Shown here: piece by piece, positions 50,330 through 58,709 of the stretch | Layout of the letters: each line of letters starts with the position of its first letter | How positions within the stretch are numbered: the first letter of the stretch is position 1 | Assembly (NCBI RefSeq): GCF_003387075.1 | Contig: NZ_QUMQ01000001.1 | Coordinates: 4,340,001 to 4,404,000 of the forward strand | From: Asanoa ferruginea | GTDB lineage: Bacteria; Actinomycetota; Actinomycetes; Mycobacteriales; Micromonosporaceae | DNA: 64,000 nucleotides | Reading direction: 5' to 3' | Position numbers and translations under genes: made by a program | The notes under the pieces: generated by a model | Databases searched by the model: none | What the model saw: only the letters and a program-made list of their open reading frames with translations | Told to the model about the DNA's origin: nothing

Positions 50330-51652
50330 ATGCGATTTCGAAGTCTCGCCGCCGTCGTTGCCGGCGCGATGCTCGTCGCCCTGGCGGCACCCGCCGCCGC
50401 GGCATCCGCGCCGGCCGCGGGGCTGCTGGCCGAGCAGATCGCCCGTCAGGTGCTGCCCGCCGGCGACGGTTGGGCCGCCGAGGGCGCCGGCACCACCGGC
50501 GGTGCCGCGGCCACGCCGGAAAATGTGTTCTACGTCGACGACCGCGACGAACTCGCGGCCGCCGTCGCCGGCACGACACCGGCGATCGTATTCGTCCGCG
50601 GCACCATCCACGGCAATGCCGACGTGAGCGGTGCGCCGCTTTCCTGCGCGCAGTTCGCCGATCCGGCGTACACCTTGGATGGTTTTCTCGCGGCTTATGA
50701 CCCGGCGGTCTGGGGGCGGGTGGCGCCCAGCGGCCCGCTCGAGGAGGCGCGGGTGCGCTCGGCCGCCAACCAGAGTGCGCGGGTGCGGGTCAACGTCGGC
50801 TCCAACAAGACCATCATCGGCGTGCGCGGTGCCCGCCTCAACGGCGTCTTCCTGCGGCTCGACGGCAGCGCCAACGTGATCATTCGCAACCTCACCCACG
50901 AGGACTCACGCGACTGCTTCCCGGTCTGGTCACCGACCGACGGCGAGACCGGCAACTGGAACGCGGCCTACGACAACATCTGGGTACGCAACTCGCAGCA
51001 CGTCTGGATCGACCACAACACGTTCACCGACGCTGACAACCCGGACTCGGCGCAGCCACTCTACTTCGGCCGGCCCTACCAGGTGCACGACGGGCAGACC
51101 GACATCACCAACGGCAGCAACTTCGTGACGGTGTCCTACAACCGGTTCACCAACCACGACAAGACGATGCTGATCGGCTCGACCAACACCCCGGGTGCCG
51201 ACGTCGGCGCGCTCAAGGTGACCGTGCACCACAACGAGTTCGACGGCTCGGTGCAGCGCGCGCCGCGGGTGCGGTTCGGCCAGGTCGACGTCTACAACAA
51301 CCTCTACCGGGTGCCGGTCGCCGACCCGTTCGAATACAGCTGGGGTGTCGGCGTGCAGTCGGCCATCCACGCGGAGAACAACTACTTCGCGCTGGGTGCC
51401 GGGGTCTCGCCGGACGCGATCGTCTTCGACTGGGGCGGCACGGTGCTCACCGAGAAGGGCACCTGGGTGCGTTCCGGGCGGTCGCTGCCCCGGCCGGCCA
51501 ACCTGCTCGCCGCCTACAACGAGACGCATGACCCCGACATCGCCGGCGACGCGGGCTGGACACCCACGCTGCGCGCCGGTCCTGTCCTGCCCGCACCGGC
51601 GGCCGCGCTCGTCGTCGAGTTGTGCGCGGGCGCCAAGCGGTTGCCGATCTAA
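50330..51652 (+). CDS. Secreted pectate lyase, PL1 family
   Basis: 440-aa polysaccharide lyase that cleaves polygalacturonate by beta-elimination outside the cell. Signal peptide: FRSLAAVVAGAMLVALAAPA, cleavage near AAASA. Parallel beta-helix PL1 features: NVGSNKTIIGVRGARLNG, VIIRNLTHEDSRD, HVWIDHNTFTDADN (WIDH, with calcium-binding Asp nearby), FVTVSYNRFTNHDKTMLIGS and APRVRFGQVDVYNNLY (catalytic Arg in VRFG). GGAG at 50319-50322 sets ATG 50330, not the in-frame ATG at 50288, which is within the promoter. No carbohydrate-binding module. Different subfamily from the next two. Confidence 0.93.
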   Translation: MRFRSLAAVVAGAMLVALAAPAAAASAPAAGLLAEQIARQVLPAGDGWAAEGAGTTGGAAATPENVFYVDDRDELAAAVAGTTPAIVFVRGTIHGNADVSGAPLSCAQFADPAYTLDGFLAAYDPAVWGRVAPSGPLEEARVRSAANQSARVRVNVGSNKTIIGVRGARLNGVFLRLDGSANVIIRNLTHEDSRDCFPVWSPTDGETGNWNAAYDNIWVRNSQHVWIDHNTFTDADNPDSAQPLYFGRPYQVHDGQTDITNGSNFVTVSYNRFTNHDKTMLIGSTNTPGADVGALKVTVHHNEFDGSVQRAPRVRFGQVDVYNNLYRVPVADPFEYSWGVGVQSAIHAENNYFALGAGVSPDAIVFDWGGTVLTEKGTWVRSGRSLPRPANLLAAYNETHDPDIAGDAGWTPTLRAGPVLPAPAAALVVELCAGAKRLPI

Positions 51653-51661
51653 CCAAAGCTG

Positions 51662-51688
51662 CGGCGGTCAGAGCGCTCCTGACCGCCG
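51662..51688 (+). terminator. Terminator after the first pectate lyase
   Basis: A 10-bp stem CGGCGGTCAG/CTGACCGCCG (51662-51671 with 51679-51688) with a 7-base loop, 9 bp after the stop codon, followed by TTGGG. A further small palindrome AGATCGA-N6-TCGATCT lies at 51853-51872 before the next gene and could be an operator. Confidence 0.6.
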
Positions 51689-51892
51689 TTGGGCCGGGTG
51701 TGTCCCGGCAAGGTGCCGGCGGGTTGTGATGCCCGGAAGGCGTTGTGCGGCGGCAGTCGCGCGACGCCTGAGGACCTCAAGATCCTGCTCGCCGGCACCG
51801 CGCAACAGGGGTACGGAAGGCAGTTCTCAGCCCGGGTCTTCCGCACCCTCAGAGATCGATAGACGTCGATCTTTAACGGAAGAGGAGGATGC

Positions 51893-53491
51893 GTGTTACC
51901 CAACCAAGCCTGGCGCGCCCCGCTGGTGGCCCTCGCGGCCGCACTGGCCGCCGCGGCACTGGTCCTCGGCGTGACCACTGGAGCCAGCGCGGCCACGCTG
52001 CTCACCGACGACTTCGAAGACGGCAACTCGGCCGGCTGGACGGCCAACGGGGGTAGCTGGGCGGTAGCCACCGACGGCTCCCGCGTGCTCCGCCAGAGCA
52101 GCACCGGCAGCGACGCCCGCTCGCTCGCGGGCACGGCGACCTGGACCGACTATGCCGTGCAGACCCGGGTCAAGCCGGTCAGTTTCAACGGCGCCAACCG
52201 GTTCGTCGCGGTGCTCGCCCGCGTGCAGAGCAGCACCAGCTACTACTACCTGGCACTGCGTTCCAACAACACCGTCGAGCTCAAGCGATTGGTCAACGGC
52301 TCGTCGGCGACCCTGGACACCGCCTCCGTCGGCGTGAGCGCGGGCTCCTTCTACACCCTGCGATTGGAGGTCAACGGCTCAACCCTGCGTGGGTACGTCA
52401 ACGGCGCACTGCTGGCCGAAGCGACCGACACCCGCTGGGCCAGCGGGCGGGTCGGCGTCGCCACCTTCTACACGACCGCCAGTTTCGACGACGTGGCGGT
52501 GACCACCGCCAGTGGCGGCGAGCCGACGCCGACGAGCAGCCCGACGGGCGAACCGACCTCCGGCCCGACGAATCCGCCGCAGCCCAACGTCGCGGACGGT
52601 TGGGCGTCGGTCAACGCCTGGGGCCAGAACGGCACCAGCGGCGGCGCCGGCGGGTCGACCGTGACCGTCACCAGCGCGTCGGCCTTCCTGTCGGCGATCG
52701 CACAGGTCGGTCCGCGGATCATCCAGGTGCAGGGGATGCTGACGCTGCCCGGCCCGATGCACGACGTGACGTCGGACAAGACGATCGTCGGCGTGGGCTC
52801 CGGCTCCGGCCTGACCGGCGGCGGCCTCAACGTCGGCCTGGCGATCGACGACGGCATCACCGCGCCGCCCGCCAACGCCGTGCACAACGTGATCATCCGG
52901 AACCTGAACTTCCGCGGTTGGCCCGACGACGCGATCAACGTGCAGATGTTCAGCCACCACGTGTGGATCGACCACAACACCTGGACGACGGGGGCGGACG
53001 GCGGCGTCGACATCAAGCGCGGCTCCTCCTACGTCACCGTCTCCTACAACCACGCGGACGGCACCAACAAGAACATGCTGCTCGGCCACGACGATTCCAA
53101 CGCGGCGCAGGACGTCGGCCGGCTCAAGGTCTCCTACCACCACAACTGGTTCGACAGCACCACGCAGCGCAACCCGCGGGTCCGCTTCGGCGACCAGGTG
53201 CACGTCTACAACAACTACTACAGCGACACCGGCGACTACGGCGTCGCGTCCACGGAGAACGCCGGCGTGATCGTCGAGGGCAACGCCTTCGTGAACGTCG
53301 ACGACCCGTTCCACCTTGGCGAGGCCGATTCGGGCCCGGGCCGGCTGGTGGCCCGCGACAACTCCTTCACCAACTCCGGCACCGGTCAGACGGGCGGCAG
53401 CGTCTCCGCCGTCTCCTATTCCTATTCCCTCCTTCCGTGCGCCCAGGTCCAGGCGGCTGTGACTGCGCAGGCCGGCACAGGCCGGATCTAA
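51893..53491 (+). CDS. Secreted two-domain pectate lyase: jelly-roll module - PL1
   Basis: 532 aa. Signal peptide WRAPLVALAAALAAAALVLG with cleavage near ASA. Residues ~36-205 are a concanavalin-like/LamG-type module (LLTDDFEDGNSAGWTANGG, then FTVLRLEVNGSTLRGYVNGA-type strands) that probably binds polysaccharide; a Pro/Thr linker (TPTSSPTGEPTSGPTNPP) follows; residues ~233-532 are PL1 (KTIVGVGSGSGLTGGGLNVG, VIIRNLNFRGWPDDAINVQM, HHVWIDHNTWTTGADGGVDI, NPRVRFGDQVHVYNNYY). GAGGAGG precedes the GTG start. Paralog of the gene that follows after 15 bp. Confidence 0.94.
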   Translation: MLPNQAWRAPLVALAAALAAAALVLGVTTGASAATLLTDDFEDGNSAGWTANGGSWAVATDGSRVLRQSSTGSDARSLAGTATWTDYAVQTRVKPVSFNGANRFVAVLARVQSSTSYYYLALRSNNTVELKRLVNGSSATLDTASVGVSAGSFYTLRLEVNGSTLRGYVNGALLAEATDTRWASGRVGVATFYTTASFDDVAVTTASGGEPTPTSSPTGEPTSGPTNPPQPNVADGWASVNAWGQNGTSGGAGGSTVTVTSASAFLSAIAQVGPRIIQVQGMLTLPGPMHDVTSDKTIVGVGSGSGLTGGGLNVGLAIDDGITAPPANAVHNVIIRNLNFRGWPDDAINVQMFSHHVWIDHNTWTTGADGGVDIKRGSSYVTVSYNHADGTNKNMLLGHDDSNAAQDVGRLKVSYHHNWFDSTTQRNPRVRFGDQVHVYNNYYSDTGDYGVASTENAGVIVEGNAFVNVDDPFHLGEADSGPGRLVARDNSFTNSGTGQTGGSVSAVSYSYSLLPCAQVQAAVTAQAGTGRI

Positions 53492-53506
53492 CCCCTAGGA
53501 GACATC

Positions 53507-55051
53507 ATGGGTACGACAAAAAGACGAGGGATCATCGCGGTCCTGGCGGCCGCGCTGGCCGCGGTGATCGTGGCATTCGGGCTCGGCGGGACGGCACAGG
53601 CCGCGACGCTGTTCGCCGACGACTTCAACGACAACTCCGCCGACGGCTGGTCGAAGTCGGGCGGCGACTGGGCCGTGGTCAGTGACGGTTCGCCGACCTT
53701 CACCCAGTCGAAGACCGACAGCGAGTTGGCCCGCGAGTTCGCCGGGTCAACGGGCTGGACGTCCTACTCGGTGCAGGCCCGGGTGAAGCCACTGGGCTTC
53801 AGCGGCAGCAACCGGGTGGTGGCTCTGGCCGCGCGCTCGTCGTCGGCCACCAAGATGTATCGGCTCGCGCTCACCAACGCCAACCGCGCCGAACTCCAGG
53901 CGGTCGACGGCTCATCGGTCACGGTGATCGGCTCGGCGGCGCTGACAGTGTCCGTCGGCACCTGGTACACCCTGCGCATCGACGCCGACGGCAGCACGAT
54001 CTCCGGTTTCGTCAACGGCACCCGGATCGGGTCGGGCAGCAACAGCGCACACAGCGCGGGCCGGATCGGCCTGGTGACCGTGTTCGCCTCGGCGCGGTTC
54101 GACGACGTGGTGGTCAGCACGGCGGGCTCGACACCGCCGACCGGGAACCCGACGAACCCGCCGACGAGCAACCCGCCCACGGGGCCGCCCACCCAGCCGC
54201 AAACTGGTCTGGTCGGCTGGGCGACCCAGGGCGGCGGCACGAACGGCGGCGGCAGCGCTTCGGCAACGACGGTGACGAGCTCGTCGGCGTTGTCCAGCGC
54301 GGTCTCGGGCAGCACGGCGCGGGTGGTCCGGGTCTCGGGCACGATCTCGTGCTCCGGGATGATCACGGTCGGGTCGAACAAGACGATCCTCGGCAACTCG
54401 GGTGCGGTCATCGCCGGCTGCGGCCTCAACGTCTCCAACGCCAGCAACGTGATCATCCGCAACATCTCGTTCCGCGACTGGGACGACGACGCGGTCAACG
54501 TCCAGTACTCCACCCGCGTCTGGGTCGACCACAACAGCTTCACCAACGGCTACGACGGCGCCGTCGACGTCAAGCGGGCGTCCGACTTCGTGACGATCTC
54601 GTGGAACCGGGTCTACGGCCACGACAAGTCGATGCTGCTGGGTCACAGCGACGACAACGCCGGTGAGGATGTCGGGCACCTGCGGGTGACCTACCACCAC
54701 AACTGGTTCGACGGCTCCGGCACCCGGCACCCGCGGGTCCGGTTCGGCAACCCGGTGCACGTCTACAACAACTATTACAACGGCAACGAGTACGGCGTCG
54801 CGTCCACCATGGACGCGGGCGTGCTGGTCGAGGGCAACTACTTCGAGAACGTCGACGACCCGACGCTGGTCGGCTACGCCGACTCGGACCCGGGCGACCT
54901 CGTGCAGCGCAACAACGTGTTCGTCGGCTCCGGCACGCCACAGAGCGCCGGCAGCACGGCGAGCATCCCCTACTCCTACCAACTCGACAACGCCAGCGGC
55001 GTGAAGTCGACCGTCACCGCAGGGGCCGGCGCGGGCCGGATCAACCCCTGA
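53507..55051 (+). CDS. Secreted two-domain pectate lyase, tandem paralog
   Basis: 514 aa with the same architecture as its upstream neighbour: signal peptide (GIIAVLAAALAAVIVAFGLG), jelly-roll module (LFADDFNDNSADGWSKSGGD), Thr/Pro/Asn linker and PL1 domain (GSNKTILGNSGAVIAGCGLN, VIIRNISFRDWDDDAVNVQY, VWVDHNSFTNGYDGAVDVKR, HPRVRFGNPVHVYNNYY). All PL1 calcium Asp and the VRFG Arg are kept. GGAGACATC lies before the ATG, 15 bp after the previous stop, so the two are cotranscribed and arose by tandem duplication. A 14-bp hairpin ends the unit. Confidence 0.94.
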   Translation: MGTTKRRGIIAVLAAALAAVIVAFGLGGTAQAATLFADDFNDNSADGWSKSGGDWAVVSDGSPTFTQSKTDSELAREFAGSTGWTSYSVQARVKPLGFSGSNRVVALAARSSSATKMYRLALTNANRAELQAVDGSSVTVIGSAALTVSVGTWYTLRIDADGSTISGFVNGTRIGSGSNSAHSAGRIGLVTVFASARFDDVVVSTAGSTPPTGNPTNPPTSNPPTGPPTQPQTGLVGWATQGGGTNGGGSASATTVTSSSALSSAVSGSTARVVRVSGTISCSGMITVGSNKTILGNSGAVIAGCGLNVSNASNVIIRNISFRDWDDDAVNVQYSTRVWVDHNSFTNGYDGAVDVKRASDFVTISWNRVYGHDKSMLLGHSDDNAGEDVGHLRVTYHHNWFDGSGTRHPRVRFGNPVHVYNNYYNGNEYGVASTMDAGVLVEGNYFENVDDPTLVGYADSDPGDLVQRNNVFVGSGTPQSAGSTASIPYSYQLDNASGVKSTVTAGAGAGRINP

Positions 55052-55061
55052 TCTGATCGGG

Positions 55062-55094
55062 GTGGCGGGGTGGCCGGCGCGGCCACCCCGCCAC
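55062..55094 (+). terminator. Strong GC hairpin terminator after the lyase pair
   Basis: A 14-bp perfect stem GTGGCGGGGTGGCC/GGCCACCCCGCCAC (55062-55075 with 55081-55094), loop GGCGC, 10 bp after the stop. No T-run. Confidence 0.7.
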
Positions 55095-55114
55095 TGCGTG
55101 TTGGCGGTGCCCGG

Positions 55115-55860
55115 CCGCCGCGCCGGCGGCGCTGGACAGCGTCAGCCACGCGCCGCGGCGCTGGCGGCGCTGGGACCCGCGTCAACGATGGCTCTGCCGC
55201 GGCGCTGCCTGTGGATTCGCCGCCGTGCTGGCGATGGGGGACGGTGTTCGCGGGTGGCTTCGCCGCCGTTGGTCGCGGCGGGGGATGGTGTTGTCGGTGG
55301 CTTCGCTTCCGCGGTGGCGGCGGGGGATGGTGTTGGCGGAGGCTTCGCCTCCGTCGTGGCGGTGCGGATGGCGGTGGCTTCGCCTCCGCGGTGGCGGTGG
55401 GGGATGGTGTTTGCGGGTGGCTTCGCCGCCGTTGGCGGCGACGGCGCGGGATGGTGTTGGCGGTGGCTTCGCCGCCGTGTGGCGGTGGGGGGATGGCGTT
55501 GGCGGGTGGCTTCGCCGCCGTTGGCGGCGACGGCGCGGGATGGTGTTGGCGGTGGCTTCGCCGCCGTGTGGCGGTGGGGGACGGTGTTGGCGGGTGGCTT
55601 CGCCGCCGTTGGTGGCGACGGCCCGGAATGCGGTAAGCGGTGGCTTCGCCGCCGTCGTGGCGGTGCGGATGGCGGTGGCTTCGCCTCCGCGTTGGCGGGC
55701 GGGGGGATGGTGTTGGCGGTGGCTTCGCCGCCGTTGGCGGCGACGGCGGGGGATGGTGTTGGCGGTGGCTTCGCCTCCGCGCTGACGGCGCCGGACGGCC
55801 TCAGCCACCCGCCGCGGCGCTGACAGCGCCGTAGCCGGCAGAGACCCGCAACGATGTGGT
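55115..55860. repeat. Minisatellite of 13 copies, flanked by imperfect direct repeats
   Basis: The unit, 43-48 bp, carries GGTGGCTTCGCCGCCG followed by GTTGGCGGCGACGGCG or GTGTGGCGGTGG variants and GGGATGGTGTTGGC. GGCTTCGC occurs 13 times between about 55255 and 55780, mean period 44 bp. Left (about 55124-55200) and right (about 55785-55855) flanks are similar to each other (CAGCCAC, CGCCGCGGCGCTG, GACCCGC, CAACGATG in the same order). No coding gene is credible here; several frames are open only because of composition. Confidence 0.85.
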
Positions 55861-55893
55861 CGCCGCGGTCGCCGCGGTCGCCGCGGTCGCCGC
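55858..55893. repeat. Short tandem repeat, GGTCGCCGC x4
   Basis: Four exact copies of the nonamer GGTCGCCGC directly after the right flank of the minisatellite. The rest of the gap to 55975 holds no other structure that I can see. Confidence 0.85.
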
Positions 55894-55975
55894 TTGGGCG
55901 CGTTCCTAATAACGCCGCACCGCAGCGGCGGTCCAGCCGTCGTGGCGGCGGGCGGTACCAGCTCCCGGCCGAGTG

Positions 55976-56779
55976 TCAGCGGGGCAGGACCGCGTCTGCC
56001 ACCTCGGCTCGGCTGAGCAGCCGGTCAGAGACCAGCACGGATAGCTGCCGGACCACCGGCGCGGCTGGTGTGACAGTCAGCGGGTGGTCGAAGGCGAGCG
56101 CGGCGCACACCCCGGGATAGATCCCGGTGCGCACGAACCACCGATCGTCGCCGGCGAGACCCCGGAACACCAGCGTGTAGGGGCCCGGGCCGGTCAGTGC
56201 CAGCCACGGCGCCGCACTGCCGTTGACGGCCTCCTCGCCGTCGGCGTCGGCGGTGAAGGTGTGCGTCTCGCCCGGCGCCGCCCGCCAGAAGAACCCGCCG
56301 TAGCCGGCACCGTCGGGCCGGCCGTTGGTTGCCGGGCTGCCCAGCGCGACCGGCCGGTCGGCGCTCAGCGTGAAGCCGAACGACAGCTCCCACCCCAGCG
56401 GGGCGGCAACGGCAGAGAGGTGCCGTTCCTCGCGGAGCAGGACCGCTCCGCCTTTGTCGCGCCACTCGAGGCGCTCGGCGATGCCGTCGTCGGTCGGCAG
56501 CCAGCCGGTGTGCACGATCGCGCCGTGGTCGTCGAGCCAGGTGTAGCCCCGGTCGCGCACGTAGGTGCGACCACCCCACAGGTTGGCCCCGGCCACGTCC
56601 TGCATCGCCACCGAGACGCCGAGGTGCCAGGTGTGGTCGGCGGGCGTGACGTCGGTGACCGGCGTGCCGGCCAGGGTCCGCACCGGGTGCAAATAGGGGC
56701 GGGGCCCGTCGGTCGGCGCGACGTCGGGATGAGCCACATAGGACGCGACGGCGACACCGTCGACGGTCAAGGTCGTCAT
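55976..56779 (-). CDS. DUF6807 (PmoA-like) family protein
   Basis: 267-aa beta-rich protein of the PmoA/DUF6807 group: RPYLHPVRTLAGTPVTDVTP, DHTWHLGVSVAMQDVAG and NLWGGRTYVRD are the family's HxxW/His-rich blocks, and GYGGFFWRAAPGETHTF follows. These proteins are encoded in sugar-acid and polyol catabolic clusters with Gfo/Idh/MocA enzymes and are of unknown function. Last gene of the second LacI-controlled operon; its ATG overlaps the upstream stop by 4 bp. Confidence 0.8.
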   Translation of the reverse strand: MTTLTVDGVAVASYVAHPDVAPTDGPRPYLHPVRTLAGTPVTDVTPADHTWHLGVSVAMQDVAGANLWGGRTYVRDRGYTWLDDHGAIVHTGWLPTDDGIAERLEWRDKGGAVLLREERHLSAVAAPLGWELSFGFTLSADRPVALGSPATNGRPDGAGYGGFFWRAAPGETHTFTADADGEEAVNGSAAPWLALTGPGPYTLVFRGLAGDDRWFVRTGIYPGVCAALAFDHPLTVTPAAPVVRQLSVLVSDRLLSRAEVADAVLPR

Positions 56780-57585
56780 CCGACCACCGTCTCCCGATAG
56801 CCACGCAGCGCCGCGTCGAGCACCTCGTCGCCCGGTCGCGCCCACACCTCGGCCGAGAACACCTCGACCTCGACCGGGCCGGTGTAGCCGGCGGCGTCGA
56901 CTGCGCGGCGGAACCTCCGGTTGTCGACGCAGCCGTCGCCCGGCAGGCCGCGGCCGAGCAGCACCCCGGCGGGCAGCGGGGTGACCCAGTCGGCGACCTG
57001 GAAGCAGGCGATCCGACTCTCCCGGCCGGCGCGCGCGATCTGCGCCCAGACCTGGTCGTCCCACCACAGGTGGTAGGTGTCGACGACCACCCCGGCCGCG
57101 TCGACCGGGTGCGGTGCGACCAAGTCCAAGGCCTGGCCGAGGGTGGAGACCACGCACCGGTCGGCAGCGAACATGGGATGCAAGGGCTCGAGCGCGAGGC
57201 GTACGCCGGCGGATTGGGCATGTGGAACGAGCCGGCCGATCGCGTCGCCGACGTGGGCGCGGGCGCTGTCGAGGTCGCGGCTGCCCGCCGGGAGGCCGCC
57301 GGAGACCAGCACCAGGGCCGGCGCGCCGAGGGTTGCCGCCTCGTCGATGGCGCGGCGGTTGTCGTCGAACCAGCCTTCGTCGGTGAAGAAGCCGCCGCGG
57401 CACAGCGAGGTGACGGCGAGGCCTGCGTCGCGTACTAGAGAAGCGGTTTTGTCCAGACCGAACGCGGCGGTCTCCTCGCGCCAGAGGCCGACGCCGCGCA
57501 CGCCGGCGCGGACGCACCCGGCGACCAGGTCGGGCAGCGGCCAGTGCTTGGTGGTGGCCGAGTTGAGCGCGAACCGGGCGGTCAT
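56776..57585 (-). CDS. Sugar phosphate isomerase/epimerase (xylose isomerase-like TIM barrel)
   Basis: 269-aa TIM-barrel protein of the AP-endonuclease-2/IolE-like family. Typical strands: FALNSATTKHWPLPDLVAGC at the start, GVGLWREETAAFGLD, VRLALEPLHPMFAADRCVV (metal Glu), VVVDTYHLWWDDQV (metal Asp/His), and VEVEVFSAEVWARPGDEVLD at the end (metal Glu). Likely isomerises or dehydrates a keto-inositol or sugar. It overlaps the genes on both sides by 4 bp, so the operon is translated as a block. Confidence 0.87.
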   Translation of the reverse strand: MTARFALNSATTKHWPLPDLVAGCVRAGVRGVGLWREETAAFGLDKTASLVRDAGLAVTSLCRGGFFTDEGWFDDNRRAIDEAATLGAPALVLVSGGLPAGSRDLDSARAHVGDAIGRLVPHAQSAGVRLALEPLHPMFAADRCVVSTLGQALDLVAPHPVDAAGVVVDTYHLWWDDQVWAQIARAGRESRIACFQVADWVTPLPAGVLLGRGLPGDGCVDNRRFRRAVDAAGYTGPVEVEVFSAEVWARPGDEVLDAALRGYRETVVG

Positions 57586-58709
57586 TGCGTCACCCCGACC
57601 GTGGTCAGCCAGGCCCGCGCGCGGAATGCGGCCAGGTCGGCATCGGGCAGCACCCCGGCGGCGTCGGCGAGCCTGATCAGGGTGGCCAGATGTTGCGGCG
57701 AGCGGCCGCTCTGCAACCCGCCGACCATCGTGAAGTGGCTCTGGTGGCCGGCCAGCCAGGCGAGGAAGACGATGCCGGTCTTGTAGTAGAAGGTTGGCGG
57801 GCCGAAGACGTGCCGGGCGAGCGGCACGGTGGGGGCGAAGATGCGGTCGTATTCGCGCTCGTCGCCCGCGTCGAGTGCGCGCAGGGCTGCCGCCGCCGGT
57901 GCCGCGATCGCCGCGAAGATGCCCAGCAGCGCGTCGGAGTAGCCGGCGCTGTCGCCCTTGATGAGCTGCGGATAGTGGAAGTCGTCGCCGGTGTAGAGCC
58001 GGACCGGGGCGGGCAGCCGGTTGCGCAGGTCGACTTCGAACGCCTCATCGAGCAGCGACACCTTGATGCCGTCGATCTTGCCCTGGTGTCCCTCGATCAA
58101 CCGGAGGACCGTCGAAACCGGGTCGGCACCCCAGTAACCCGCCAACGCCGGGTCGAACATCTCGCCGAGCCAGTGCAGCACGACGCGGCCGTCGACCTCG
58201 CGCAACAAGGACGCGTATACGTCGAGATAGTCGTCGGCGTGTCGGGCCGTGGCGGCCAGGTGGCGGCTGCACATCAGCACCGGCGTCGCGCCGGTCGCCT
58301 GCACATCGGCGAGCTGCTCCGCGTAGGCCTTGCGGACCTCGTCGAGGGTGGCCGGGCCGGGCGGGAGCTGGTCGGTGGCGACGCCGGCGACGATCGGCCC
58401 GGTCGCCTCGCGCGCGCTGCGCCGAACCAGCTCCCGGGTCGCGGGGTAATCCAGGCCCATGCCGCGCTGTGCGGTGTCCATCGCCTCGGCGACGCCGAAC
58501 CCGTGTGCCCACAGGTGGTGCCGGAACGCCAGGGTGGCCTCCCAGTCGAGAGCGGCCGGCGCACCCGGCGTGTTGTCGGCCCGCGGGTCGGCGACGACAT
58601 GCGCGGCGGCGTAGGCGATCCGGCTGGTGAACGGCTTGCCGGGCGAGGCATAGGCCGCACCCGCCCCGCTGAACCGGAACTCGCCGTCGGGCAGGACAAC
58701 CGTGCTCAT
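57582..58709 (-). CDS. DUF993 (dihydrodipicolinate synthase-like) family protein
   Basis: 375-aa protein of the DUF993 family, a branch of the DapA-type aldolases: FTSRIAYAAAHVVADPRADN at the N-terminus, the blocks AMDTAQRGMGLDYPATRELV and HLWAHGFGVAE, and KIDGIKVSLLDEAFEVDLRN with the candidate Schiff-base Lys, then LYTGDDFHYPQLIKGDSAGY. Probably an aldolase or lyase on a sugar-derived keto acid. Coupled by 4-bp overlaps to the oxidoreductase upstream and the TIM-barrel gene downstream. Confidence 0.85.
   Translation of the reverse strand: MSTVVLPDGEFRFSGAGAAYASPGKPFTSRIAYAAAHVVADPRADNTPGAPAALDWEATLAFRHHLWAHGFGVAEAMDTAQRGMGLDYPATRELVRRSAREATGPIVAGVATDQLPPGPATLDEVRKAYAEQLADVQATGATPVLMCSRHLAATARHADDYLDVYASLLREVDGRVVLHWLGEMFDPALAGYWGADPVSTVLRLIEGHQGKIDGIKVSLLDEAFEVDLRNRLPAPVRLYTGDDFHYPQLIKGDSAGYSDALLGIFAAIAAPAAAALRALDAGDEREYDRIFAPTVPLARHVFGPPTFYYKTGIVFLAWLAGHQSHFTMVGGLQSGRSPQHLATLIRLADAAGVLPDADLAAFRARAWLTTVGVTQ

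Noticed and set aside
55255-55780. GGCTTCGC array as CRISPR or as a Gly/Arg-rich protein gene
   Set aside because: The units are contiguous without spacers. Open frames exist on both strands in several phases because of the base composition, with no ribosome site or consistent third-position pattern.
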